From contig LOES01000078.1 in assembly GCA_001515955.1 (NCBI GenBank), positions 1 to 20,918 of the forward strand: a stretch of 20,918 nt of DNA, written 5' to 3'. The translations under genes were made by a program, and so were the position numbers. This document shows positions 1-6,784 of this stretch, one piece after another; position 1 is the stretch's first letter, and every line of letters starts with the position of its first letter. The notes under the pieces were generated by a model. It was given only the letters and a program-made list of their open reading frames with translations. It searched no databases and was not told where the DNA came from. This stretch comes from Clostridia bacterium BRH_c25 (GTDB taxonomy: Bacteria; Bacillota_A; Clostridia; Lutisporales; Lutisporaceae).

Positions 1-36
1 TCGTTCCTTGTTCTTATAATAATAAGTTTGCTAATG

Positions 37-69
37 AAGGATAGGCTATTTGCTTGTCCTTTATTTTAC
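37..69 (+). terminator. Possible intrinsic terminator of a gene left of the window
   Basis: A 10-bp stem (37-46 with 52-61, including two G-T pairs) closes a 5-base loop and is followed by TATTTT on the plus strand. It would end a plus-strand transcript entering from the left, convergent with the exporter operon that stops at 94. On the minus strand there is no T-run after the hairpin, so it is a poorer terminator for the exporter operon itself. Confidence 0.4.
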
Positions 70-93
70 CATCCACAATATCATCCATACATG

Positions 94-873
94 TTAGTAA
101 GCATCAAGTGAAGCTTCCACTCTTGCTTTTCTTTCAAAAAATAAGAATAGGAAATACGCGGAGAATAAGTATACAAGGCTTATGATAATTTCTGTACCTA
201 GCAAAAGGTATATTTTATCGATAGATCCCTTTACAGCAATTATTCGAGAGGCTTCAATGCTTCTTGTTACAGGTATGAAATAAGACAGTATAAATGCGAA
301 AGCAGGCAGACGCTCAATAGGGAAGCTGGCTCCAGTTAATATAAAAAGCAGCATTGCAGCTACATTAAGAAACAGATGTATTTCTCTTATTACTAAGGCG
401 ACACTGGCAATCACCAAGCCTATGGAAGTACCCCCAATCATTGCCGTAAGTATAGACAGCGCAAACTGGAAGTAGTTGATCCCGGATAGATCCACACGAA
501 ATATGATGATGCCTGCCAGGAGACCAACCACTACAGTGACTGCAGCATCAAATATACTGATGAAGGATCTGGCTGTAAAGGTTAGAAATTTGTTGGCCGG
601 CGAGGCAACTATCAGCTTGAGGGTACCCTCTAATCTCTCGTTTCTCAGGAGTGAGCCGGTTGCAAACACCGCATTTCTAGTACTGAGTAGAAATGCATTT
701 CCTATGATCCATGGTGTAATATTTGAAGACCCAAAAGTAAATCTTACTAAAAGAGAGTAAAATATCATCTGAAGACAAGGGTCAATAATTTTTGCGAGAA
801 GGTATGCCTTTGGGTCAAGCCAGCCAAACATGGCTTTGAAGGACAGGATTGACATCCTAAAGAATTTTCTCAT
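94..873 (-). CDS. ABC-2 type transporter permease (second permease of the exporter)
   Basis: A 259-residue integral membrane protein with about six hydrophobic helices in the pattern of ABC-2 exporter permeases. The basic loop after helix 2 (LLRNERLEGTLKLIVASP) has the RERxxGTLExLxxxP-like shape typical of this family. It starts with ATG at 873 behind GGAGG, and its start overlaps the stop of the preceding permease by one base (TAATG), so the two are translationally coupled. The C-termini of both permeases are alike (KARVEASLDAY here, KARKEATLEVV in the neighbour), which suggests an old duplication and a heterodimeric membrane channel with the ATPase encoded upstream. The substrate cannot be read from the sequence; lipids, peptides, antibiotics or other toxic compounds are all possible. 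Confidence 0.85.
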   Translation of the reverse strand: MRKFFRMSILSFKAMFGWLDPKAYLLAKIIDPCLQMIFYSLLVRFTFGSSNITPWIIGNAFLLSTRNAVFATGSLLRNERLEGTLKLIVASPANKFLTFTARSFISIFDAAVTVVVGLLAGIIIFRVDLSGINYFQFALSILTAMIGGTSIGLVIASVALVIREIHLFLNVAAMLLFILTGASFPIERLPAFAFILSYFIPVTRSIEASRIIAVKGSIDKIYLLLGTEIIISLVYLFSAYFLFLFFERKARVEASLDAY

Positions 874-1658
874 TAGACCACCTCCAGTGTAGCTTCTTTT
901 CTTGCTTTGACATCAATTACAATATAAAACAGTTTATACAGAGCATAGTATATAAATGTAATAGTGATTAATCCATAGAGATATGCATAGAAGGCATTGA
1001 AATCAGAAATACCTACTATTGATGCCCTACAGAGCTTCAAAATGTATGTGGGGCTTAAAGCAAAAGATATAGGACGCGTCCATAATGGCAGAATGTCTAT
1101 TGGGAATACTGTTCCGCAGAATATCAAAACAGGATATTCTATGCTGTTCATTATTACCCTAGTGCTTCTAGAAATAGCCAGGAGAGCGGACAGCAGCATA
1201 GCTACCAGTACTAAGGAAACCATGCTAATGGCTATACTCAGGCTGAAATAAAACGGGTGAGCGATTGTAAACCTGACTTTCAAAAACACTATTACAAAAA
1301 CAAAACTCAAAACCATCGAAAAGAATCCGAGGATAGTGTTGCCTATTACCTTCCCCAACATAATGGTTGAAAACTTTGCCGGACAACAAAAGATAACTTC
1401 CAATGCTCCCATGAATCGTTCTCTGTCAATGTCCCCTGCGGATGAAAAGCTTATTGAACCCCACATGCTGGCGACAGCAGTCCCCAGCATTACATAGGAT
1501 ACAAGCATGCTGTTGTCTTGACCCTTGTATATCAGGTACATAGTCCAGGAAAAGAGTATGGGATAAGCAATAATAGAGAACCTGAACATAGATCGTGAGA
1601 AAGATTGCTTCATTTGAAGCAGGCATGAGGAATAGATGATTTTTAACGTATTGTTCAT
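873..1658 (-). CDS. ABC-2 type transporter permease (first permease of the exporter)
   Basis: A polytopic membrane protein of about 261 residues with six predicted helices and an ABC-2-type cytoplasmic loop (DRERFMGALEVIFCCP). The open frame extends to a GTG at 1667, but I prefer the ATG at 1658: it lies one base after the ATPase stop codon, and AGGTG, which includes that GTG, sits six bases before it as the ribosome binding site. It is the middle gene of an ATPase-permease-permease operon and overlaps the next permease by one base. The paralogous second permease suggests that the two form a heterodimer in the membrane. The substrate is unknown. Confidence 0.85.
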   Translation of the reverse strand: MNNTLKIIYSSCLLQMKQSFSRSMFRFSIIAYPILFSWTMYLIYKGQDNSMLVSYVMLGTAVASMWGSISFSSAGDIDRERFMGALEVIFCCPAKFSTIMLGKVIGNTILGFFSMVLSFVFVIVFLKVRFTIAHPFYFSLSIAISMVSLVLVAMLLSALLAISRSTRVIMNSIEYPVLIFCGTVFPIDILPLWTRPISFALSPTYILKLCRASIVGISDFNAFYAYLYGLITITFIYYALYKLFYIVIDVKARKEATLEVV

Positions 1659-1659
1659 A

Positions 1660-2421
1660 TTATTCACCTACTATCATTTTTAGATATGCTTCTTCCAGTG
1701 TAGCCTCGTTCATGCTTACTTTCAGTTTACCAGGTTCACCCATAGCAATTATTTTGCCTTTGTTGATTACTGCAATCCTATCACAAAGCTCATCAGCCTC
1801 AGGCATATAGTGTGTAGTCAGTACAATAGTTTTTCCTTCACTTGATAGAAGCCTTATTATATCTCTTAGGGTTTTGGCGCCTAAAGGATCCAGACCTATT
1901 GTGGGTTCATCAAGAAACAGCACTTCAGGATCGTTGACCATACCCCGTGCTATTTGCAGCCTCTGTTTCATACCTTTAGAAAAGGATTCCACTTTGTAAT
2001 GGGCTTTGTCTGAAAGACCTACCAACTCAAGCAGCTTCGCTATTCTCTTCTTTTTGGACTTCTCATCCACACTATACAGGTCACAGAAATATGATAGGTT
2101 ATCCCATGCCGAAAGCCTCCAATATAGGCTGCGTTCTCCTCCAAATATGAAATTGATTTTCTTTCTGAGCTTTTTCTCTTCACCAAAGCATTTATATCCT
2201 AAGACAGTAGCTTGGCCTGATGTAGGGACAAGAAGAGTGGTTAGTATTTTGATAGTGCTTGTTTTGCCTGCGCCGTTAGGGCCCAGAAGCCCGAATATCT
2301 CCCCCTTTTCAACGCTAAAGGAAATACCCTTCAGTGCATTGACAGTTGTTTTCTCTCTTTTTAGAACACCAATAATAGTATGATACTCACGTTTCAGATC
2401 AATTACCTCAATAACACTCAT
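1660..2421 (-). CDS. ABC transporter ATP-binding protein of an ABC-2 exporter
   Basis: A 253-residue ATPase that should drive the two following permeases. Visible motifs in order are Walker A GPNGAGKT (47-54), an ABC signature SKGMKQR (about 148-154, with K where the usual motif has the second G), Walker B VLFLDEP (167-173), D-loop GLDP and the H-loop histidine in TTHY (about 204). Where most relatives carry the Q-loop glutamine this one reads FGGERSLYWRL (about 93-103), so the glutamine is missing. ATG at 2421 has GGAGG six bases upstream. The gene is first in a minus-strand operon behind a promoter overlapped by a large inverted repeat, so expression is probably repressed until an inducer appears. 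The small C-terminal tail (MNEATLEEAYLKMI) is normal for ABC-2 exporter ATPases. Confidence 0.92.
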   Translation of the reverse strand: MSVIEVIDLKREYHTIIGVLKREKTTVNALKGISFSVEKGEIFGLLGPNGAGKTSTIKILTTLLVPTSGQATVLGYKCFGEEKKLRKKINFIFGGERSLYWRLSAWDNLSYFCDLYSVDEKSKKKRIAKLLELVGLSDKAHYKVESFSKGMKQRLQIARGMVNDPEVLFLDEPTIGLDPLGAKTLRDIIRLLSSEGKTIVLTTHYMPEADELCDRIAVINKGKIIAMGEPGKLKVSMNEATLEEAYLKMIVGE

Positions 2422-2432
2422 ACATGACCTCC

Positions 2433-2474
2433 ATATTTAATCTAATTAGATATATTGCTAATTAGATTAAATAT
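2433..2474. promoter_or_regulatory. Operator-like 17-bp perfect inverted repeat
   Basis: The arms 2433-2449 and 2458-2474 are perfect reverse complements (ATATTTAATCTAATTAG) separated by 8 bases. The right arm covers the -10 box of the exporter promoter, and the left arm ends directly beside the GGAGG ribosome binding site of the ATPase gene. A dimeric repressor bound here would block transcription. The ArsR-type regulator encoded just upstream is the obvious candidate, because its class binds dyads of this kind at neighbouring promoters. The pairing of the two is inferred. Confidence 0.75.
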
Positions 2475-2498
2475 ACCATTAAGTGGATTATTGTGCAA
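2470..2498 (-). promoter_or_regulatory. Sigma-A type promoter of the ABC exporter operon
   Basis: On the minus strand TTGCAC (2493-2498) and TATATT (2470-2475) are separated by 17 bases, close to the vegetative consensus. The expected start of transcription falls in the spacer or left arm of the inverted repeat at 2433-2474, which leaves a short leader containing GGAGG. Confidence 0.7.
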
Positions 2499-2508
2499 CT
2501 ATAAGCAG

Positions 2509-2533
2509 AAAAAAACACCGTCCATCTTGGACG
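2509..2533 (-). terminator. Intrinsic terminator of the ArsR-type regulator gene
   Basis: On the minus strand, seven bases after the regulator stop codon, a 6-bp perfect stem (CGTCCA / TGGACG with an AGA loop, 2519-2533) is followed by GTG and a run of seven Ts. It separates the regulator from the downstream exporter promoter, so the exporter has its own start of transcription. Confidence 0.75.
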
Positions 2534-2539
2534 ATGCTA

Positions 2540-3514
2540 CTATAAATATTTGCTAAGAGAATCGATAAGCTCTTTGTAAACAGCTTTATTCAGGCTGAAA
2601 TATTTTGTGTTTTTATCCCTCTCTTCATGTACCATTGAAACAGATTTCAACAAATCAAGGTGGTGGGAAATAGTAGGAGTAGTAACTCTTATGATGCTGG
2701 CTATTTCTTTGCCTGAATAAGGTTTATCAGAAAGAAGCTTCATAATGTCAAGTCTGCTTTTATTTCCCAGTATCCGCAGTATCTTTGCAAGCTCCGTTGT
2801 ATCAATGGCTGAATTTGCAGGATTCACAGGATAAACTAGTAGCTGTGTTGTCTCGTTGAATACCCTCATAGATTTACGCCTGAAATAGAAGCTTGGTACA
2901 AAGAGGTAGTAATTGAAGTCATATATTCTTTTGAATTTTTTTCCCATAATTTCCTGAGCAACGGTCAATGGGGGTTTCTCCTTAAGCTCATTGGAAACCA
3001 GCAGCAGTTTTTCAGTGTAAATATCACCAGTCAATATATTTTCATGCTTTATAAATCTATCTAAACTATTTAGAATTTTTATAAAACTCTCTCTGAAGTC
3101 GTCTGTATTCTTTGCTAAAATCTTTAATTTATCGAGGCCTATTTCCTCTATATGATTATAATTTGAAATAAGTTTTTCTGCTATATTGAAATTCTTCAAT
3201 ATAGCTTTAATATCTTCCATGGATATTGTACCGCCGCTTAATATATAGGCAAATTCAGTGGCAGAAAGCTTACGGATACTTTCAACAATATGATTCAGAT
3301 CTGTCAGTATGCCAATATGCAGAGCAAATTCAAGAAATTCAAGTCCTTCAAGCCGGAAAGACTTAAGTTCGGCTAGAAAATTCCGGTCTGAAGCTTCTAG
3401 AAATTCTGCCGCTGGCGGATAATCCGGATTTTCTACCAAAAAATTTAGACAGCTGACCATCTCTACGAAATACAATGGAGAATTCAACACTTTTAGTTCA
3501 AAACTATTGTTCAT
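2540..3514 (-). CDS. ArsR-type winged-helix transcriptional regulator with long N-terminal domain
   Basis: A soluble protein of 324 residues from the preferred start. The last 80 or so residues form an ArsR/HTH winged helix: LAKILRILGNKSRLDIMKLL, then the recognition helix region TTPTISHHLDLLKS and the wing (VHEERDKNTKYFSLNK). The N-terminal 240 residues are helical without a family I recognise; they are far longer than in classical metal-sensing ArsR proteins (about 100-120 residues) and probably sense a ligand. No cysteine cluster for metal binding is visible. The frame opens at 3523, but AAGGA overlaps that ATG, while the ATG at 3514 has it eight bases upstream, so 3514 is chosen. It lies just upstream of the exporter operon in the same direction and probably represses it through the 2433-2474 repeat. 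Confidence 0.8.
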   Translation of the reverse strand: MNNSFELKVLNSPLYFVEMVSCLNFLVENPDYPPAAEFLEASDRNFLAELKSFRLEGLEFLEFALHIGILTDLNHIVESIRKLSATEFAYILSGGTISMEDIKAILKNFNIAEKLISNYNHIEEIGLDKLKILAKNTDDFRESFIKILNSLDRFIKHENILTGDIYTEKLLLVSNELKEKPPLTVAQEIMGKKFKRIYDFNYYLFVPSFYFRRKSMRVFNETTQLLVYPVNPANSAIDTTELAKILRILGNKSRLDIMKLLSDKPYSGKEIASIIRVTTPTISHHLDLLKSVSMVHEERDKNTKYFSLNKAVYKELIDSLSKYL

Positions 3515-3544
3515 ATTTATCATCCTTATTCTATAAGTAGTATT

Positions 3545-3553
3545 ATTATATCA
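3545..3553 (-). promoter_or_regulatory. Probable extended -10 promoter of the ArsR-type regulator gene
   Basis: On the minus strand TGATATAAT matches the extended -10 form TGnTATAAT, about 30 bases before the chosen start codon. No good -35 box stands at the usual distance, which is acceptable for extended -10 promoters. The exporter operator repeat is not copied here, so this gene may not be under the same control. Confidence 0.45.
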
Positions 3554-3659
3554 TATAATTTTCAAACGGCCAGGATTTTATCTTTAATTGTATTCAAGAG
3601 CTGGCATACTTTTTTTAGAATTAGTTTAGTACATAATATACATCCTTAATATTGATAAT

Positions 3660-4633
3660 TTGGTTGATTGCCTAACTAAAGAAGCACCAAAACTTACTTC
3701 TCTGCAGTTGAATATTATGGAGGAGCTATGCTACCATACAACCAAGCTCTATAATATTGCCAACTATGAATGTATTACCGATGGGTATAAATCCTATTAC
3801 GAGATGGAGAAGCTTTATACAACTAATTGGCATAAAACTTTTCTGCATTCCCATACATACCAGCAATGCCTATGCCGCCAAAATACAAGAATGTGGAGAA
3901 TCATAAGAACCATATAATATTCACAAATCTGGCAGTCAGATTTAAGAATAATATACTAATGCTTTCACTGGCTAAAGAAGTACAAACCAAATTCGGAGTG
4001 GAGAGCTTAAACTTTGAAGTTTCAGATAAACTTCAGACGCTGATGAATTTGGATAGTGTACAACAAGCAAAGAACTCCTACTTCAATAAGCAAATAGCAT
4101 ATTATACCTCATTGGAAATGAAGAAATCAGGAAGTACAAGATTCAAACGCACAGCACGAATAAGGAAGCTTCAAAAGCAGCGGAACGACTATATACAAGA
4201 CTGCCTGCATAAAGCCAGCAGGAAGGTTATAGAGCTGGCCTTGCTGCATAACTGTTCTACTATAGTGATAGGAGATATATCAGGTATCAAGCAGGAGTCT
4301 CAAATAAAAGGCTTTGTACAAATACCCATTCAGAGACTTGTAGAACAAATAAAGTATAAAGCGGAACTAGTGGGTATGAAGGTAGTACTGCAAAATGAAA
4401 GCTATACCTCGGGAGTATCGGCTATAGACCTGGAGCCGGTCAATAAAGTCCATTACAATAAAAGCCGTAGAATAGCCAGAGGCTTATTCAAAAGTAATGC
4501 AGGAATACTAATAAATGCAGATATTAACGGTAGTCTGAATATACTACGCAAATATAAAAATGTAGTCCCAGAGCTTGTAAAACAAGTGAGGGATAATGGG
4601 TTCGTGGATAACCCCATAAGGATAGCTGCCTAA
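3660..4633 (+). pseudogene. tnpB: Broken IS605-type TnpB (OrfB) gene
   Basis: TnpB is the RNA-guided nuclease of IS605 elements. The N-terminal part (KLTSLQLNIMEELCYHTTKLYNIANYE, up to HTYQQCL near 3871) reads in one frame; the rest (MPPKYKNVENHKN onward) reads in another, so sequence has been lost near 3871-3880 with a frame shift. A second, in-frame deletion near 4060-4070 joins NLDSVQQ directly to KNSYFNKQ, removing the segment that in related proteins carries the first RuvC aspartate (DLGxxNLAT). The RuvC-II-like TIVIGDISGIKQ and the RuvC-III-like INADINGSLNILRK remain. The zinc-finger cysteines are absent (ESYTSGVSAIDLEP), as I remember for one clostridial TnpB subgroup. With a frame shift and no catalytic aspartate it cannot work as a nuclease. 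Confidence 0.85.
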
Positions 4634-4653
4634 AACACAGCCGGTCTTATGAA

Positions 4654-4684
4654 GCTACTACTTCTATAAGTGGCAGTAATTCAC
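4654..4684 (+). repeat. Right-end hairpin of the IS605-type remnant
   Basis: GCTACT (4654-4659) pairs with AGTGGC (4669-4674), with one G-T pair and a 9-base loop, followed by AGTAATTCAC. Subterminal hairpins with a short cleavage motif 3' of them are what TnpA recognises, and the same region forms the scaffold end of the omega RNA in intact elements. The bases after 4684 would have been the guide. Confidence 0.6.
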
Positions 4685-5209
4685 CACAGCCCTGAATACG
4701 ATCCTGCCGGCAATGATACAGAGTTTGCCAACGAACGCCTATTTAAACCCATCGGCATAAAAGAAATCCCGGATTATGAAATGAAAGCATTTGGGTTTGA
4801 GGATTTATTCGGGAAAAATGTGAAAGGATGGGTTAAAGACCCAAACAGTAACTCCACAGGAGGATGGGGACTTACGCTAAATCCCCGTGATATGGCACGT
4901 TTTGGATTTCTATACTTGAATGGCGGTATTTGGGACGATAAACAGATTATCTCCAAAACGTGGGTTGATGAGTCTACAGCTCCTCATTCCAAGACATTGC
5001 TTAATAATGCTACAGCCAAATACGGTTATCTATAGTGGTTACATGAGGAGGTCGTTTTTGCATACTTAGCACTAGGGGATGGGGGTAATGTCATTTGCTG
5101 CATTCCGGAAAAAGACCTGGTCGTAGCAATTGCATCAGAATTCATCATTAATCCTCGTGACAGGTGGACACTGATTAAGGAACATATTATCCCGGCTGTA
5201 ACAGACTAA
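4685..5209 (+). pseudogene. C-terminal fragment of a beta-lactamase-like serine hydrolase
   Basis: The reading frame from the IS right end encodes FANERLFKPIGI, GGWGLTLNPRDMARFGFLYLNGGIWDDKQIIS and, later, CIPEKDLVVAIASEF, which are typical of the second half of class C beta-lactamase/penicillin-binding-protein-like hydrolases. The N-terminal half with the SxxK nucleophile is missing; it is not found left of the tnpB remnant either. In the frame a TAG at 5033-5035 stands between KYGYL and WLHEE, where relatives as I recall them continue with a tryptophan, so it looks like a nonsense mutation. Without it the frame runs on to TAA at 5207-5209. Both faults mark it as dead. The open parts would only give peptides without an active site. 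Confidence 0.8.
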
Positions 5210-5329
5210 TCTTAAATTCAATAACCTGATAACCTTTGCACCTGGCAATAAAAGCATCCAGGACCAATATGCAAGAAGCCCGGTATCTCCCTATATAATT
5301 TGAAAAATCACATAAACCAATAGTTTTGC

Positions 5330-5367
5330 AAAGGACAGGCATTTAATATTGCCTATCCTTTCTTTTG
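5330..5367 (+). terminator. Terminator-like hairpin downstream of the hydrolase relic
   Basis: A 12-bp stem with one mismatch (5330-5341 with 5350-5361; AAAGGACAGGCA / TGCCTATCCTTT) encloses an 8-base loop and is followed by CTTTTGG on the plus strand. It lies 120 bases after the hydrolase stop and may once have ended that gene. Confidence 0.5.
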
Positions 5368-5497
5368 GATAAGCGCCTCAGTAAGTGCCAGGCATGTATG
5401 GCTATGAATTTACAAAAACTCTGCGCAAATATTACTGTAACCTGCCAAATTTAATTTCTAATTTCTTATTCTTTCCATATCTTGAATGTAAGGCATC

Positions 5498-5680
5498 TCA
5501 GGCTCCCACCGCCAGCCAGGAGTGCGTCCGGATGAAAATAGAGGTATCCGGTCTATGAACCATAACCATTTTTAACTTATGAAATTCATCAATTCCGAAC
5601 TTATTTTCGGCAGAAAGTATGAAAACTTTGTCCAAACAAAATAACCTCCGTTCCTTTGTTACAATAATAGCATGACACAA
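5498..5680 (-). pseudogene. Short open frame, perhaps a gene fragment
   Basis: A 60-codon minus-strand frame without a ribosome binding site. Its middle (KFGIDEFHKLKMVMVHRP) faintly resembles the N-terminal strand of the arginine deiminase/amidinotransferase fold (LKKVxxHRP), but the remainder diverges after a few residues and no catalytic part follows. It may be a relic or chance. It overlaps the hairpin at 5645-5690. Confidence 0.15.
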
Positions 5681-5690
5681 AGGCCGGAGG
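5645..5690. repeat. Imperfect long hairpin with strong GGAGG in its 3' arm
   Basis: CCTCCG (5645-5650) pairs with CGGAGG (5685-5690), and CCTTTGT (5653-5659) with ACAAAGG (5677-5683), across a small internal loop and a 17-base apical loop. On the minus strand the stem is followed by TTATTTTGTTT, so it may be a terminator for minus-strand transcripts. On the plus strand the CGGAGG arm would be a ribosome binding site for a 13-codon frame beginning at 5701. Confidence 0.45.
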
Positions 5691-5916
5691 AATATATTTT
5701 ATGCAAAACATTAGTCATAATCATAAAAATTGTTTACAGTAAAAAGATGCAGCAAAGTCATTGAAATATTGTTTTCTGGCTCAGCTTGAAAAATATTTGC
5801 TTTTGCACCTCTAAAAACGATAGACAATAACAATAAATAATACTCACATAATTGTACATCGATTAAGAGGATATAAAAAATGCAATATGCTACAATACGA
5901 TAAAGGAGGTGAAATC

Positions 5917-6774
5917 ATGGGATTTTTACAGCAATTGGACGATGCTCTGGATTATATTGAAGAAAATCTTGCCGGGAATATTTCCTTTGATCAGGCAGCG
6001 AAAATCGCCTGTTGTTCAACGTATTATTTCCAGCGCATGTTTTCCTATATAGCAGGTGTGCCGCTTTCTGAATATATCCGCCGAAGGCGAATGACTGCCG
6101 CTGCATTTGATCTCCAGGACAACAATGCTAAAATCTCTGAAATTGCTGTGAAATACGGATACAACTCGCCGACATCATTCAACCGCGCTTTTCAAAGTGT
6201 TCATGGTGTTGCGCCTTCGGCGGTTTGGGGAAGAGAAGCGTTCCTGACAACATATCCCCGCCTTCGCTTACACATCTCTGTGACTGGTGATGAGCAAATG
6301 AAATATCGCATTGAAACAAAGAAGCCCATTCGCATTGTTGGTGTCAGGATGACCTTGTCTGCTGATGTTGAAAGGAACTTCACAGAAGTACCGAAGTTTT
6401 GGCATAAAACCAGGAGCAGCAGTACATTCACACAATTTGGTAAACTGATGAACCAAAGTCCGGAAGGAATGCTGGGCACTACAATATATAACAGGCTTGA
6501 TGATATCAGCTATGTAATCGGAGTAGCAAGTGACAAGCCAGTCCCGGATGGCATGGTTGAATGTCAGATTCCCGGGCTGACATGGGCAGTATTTCAGTGT
6601 ATCGGCCCTATGCCGTATACATTCCAGGAGTTATACAGGCGGTTTTATAGCGAATGGCTCCCTGTGTCCGATTATAACTATACCAATGGGCCTGACATGG
6701 AAGTGTACACAGAAAACAATACCACATCGCCAACCTACAAATGTGAGTTGTGGATGGCAGTAACAAAGAAATGA
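5917..6774 (+). CDS. AraC-family regulator with GyrI-like effector-binding domain
   Basis: A 285-residue regulator from the ATG at 5917, which has AAAGGAGGTG seven bases upstream; an in-frame ATG at 5887 lacks a site and is rejected. Residues 8-105 form the two helix-turn-helix motifs of AraC/XylS proteins (FDQAAKIACCSTYYFQRMF and ISEIAVKYGYNSPTSFNRAF). Residues from about 127 on (MKYRIETKKPIRIVGVRM to the end CELWMAV) are a GyrI-like domain, which in this family binds small amphipathic or aromatic compounds. It is the first gene of an operon with an ABC exporter, ten bases before the ATPase start, so it is probably a local activator that senses the exported compound. SoxS/Rob-like regulators with this domain pair act in drug response. 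The actual ligand is unknown. Confidence 0.88.
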   Translation: MGFLQQLDDALDYIEENLAGNISFDQAAKIACCSTYYFQRMFSYIAGVPLSEYIRRRRMTAAAFDLQDNNAKISEIAVKYGYNSPTSFNRAFQSVHGVAPSAVWGREAFLTTYPRLRLHISVTGDEQMKYRIETKKPIRIVGVRMTLSADVERNFTEVPKFWHKTRSSSTFTQFGKLMNQSPEGMLGTTIYNRLDDISYVIGVASDKPVPDGMVECQIPGLTWAVFQCIGPMPYTFQELYRRFYSEWLPVSDYNYTNGPDMEVYTENNTTSPTYKCELWMAVTKK

Positions 6775-6784
6775 GGAGAAAAAA

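Larger units (their letters stand above)
3660..4684 (+). mobile_element. Remnant of an IS200/IS605-family element carrying only tnpB
   Basis: The stretch holds a broken tnpB-type gene and, after its stop, a right-end hairpin followed by TTCAC, the arrangement seen at the 3' end of IS605-group elements. No tnpA (the Y1 transposase) is present on either side and I cannot find a convincing left-end hairpin, so the left limit is only the start of recognisable coding sequence. The right limit is placed at the TTCAC (4680-4684), because hydrolase-like coding sequence begins directly afterwards. The element cannot move by itself. Confidence 0.7.
5210..5886. other. Gene-poor stretch between the hydrolase relic and the AraC operon
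   Basis: About 680 bases without a gene that I can support. It holds a terminator-like hairpin at 5330-5367, an imperfect long hairpin at 5645-5690, a smaller CCGGAT/ATCCGG dyad near 5527-5550, and presumably the promoter of the AraC-type regulator in its last 100 bases, where I see no -35/-10 pair good enough to call. The composition is AT-rich, like its surroundings. Confidence 0.5.

Noticed and set aside
476..760. Plus-strand open frame of 94 codons opposite the permease gene
   Set aside because: It is antisense to a clear ABC-2 permease and has no ribosome binding site or family resemblance.
2006..2383. Plus-strand open frame of 125 codons opposite the ABC ATPase
   Set aside because: Antisense shadow of a strongly conserved ATPase gene; its composition mirrors the ATPase codons.
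3866..4633. A functional 255-residue TnpB or a nuclease-dead TnpB-type repressor
   Set aside because: The N-terminal part is in another frame and two stretches of the protein are missing, so this is decay, not a selected derivative.
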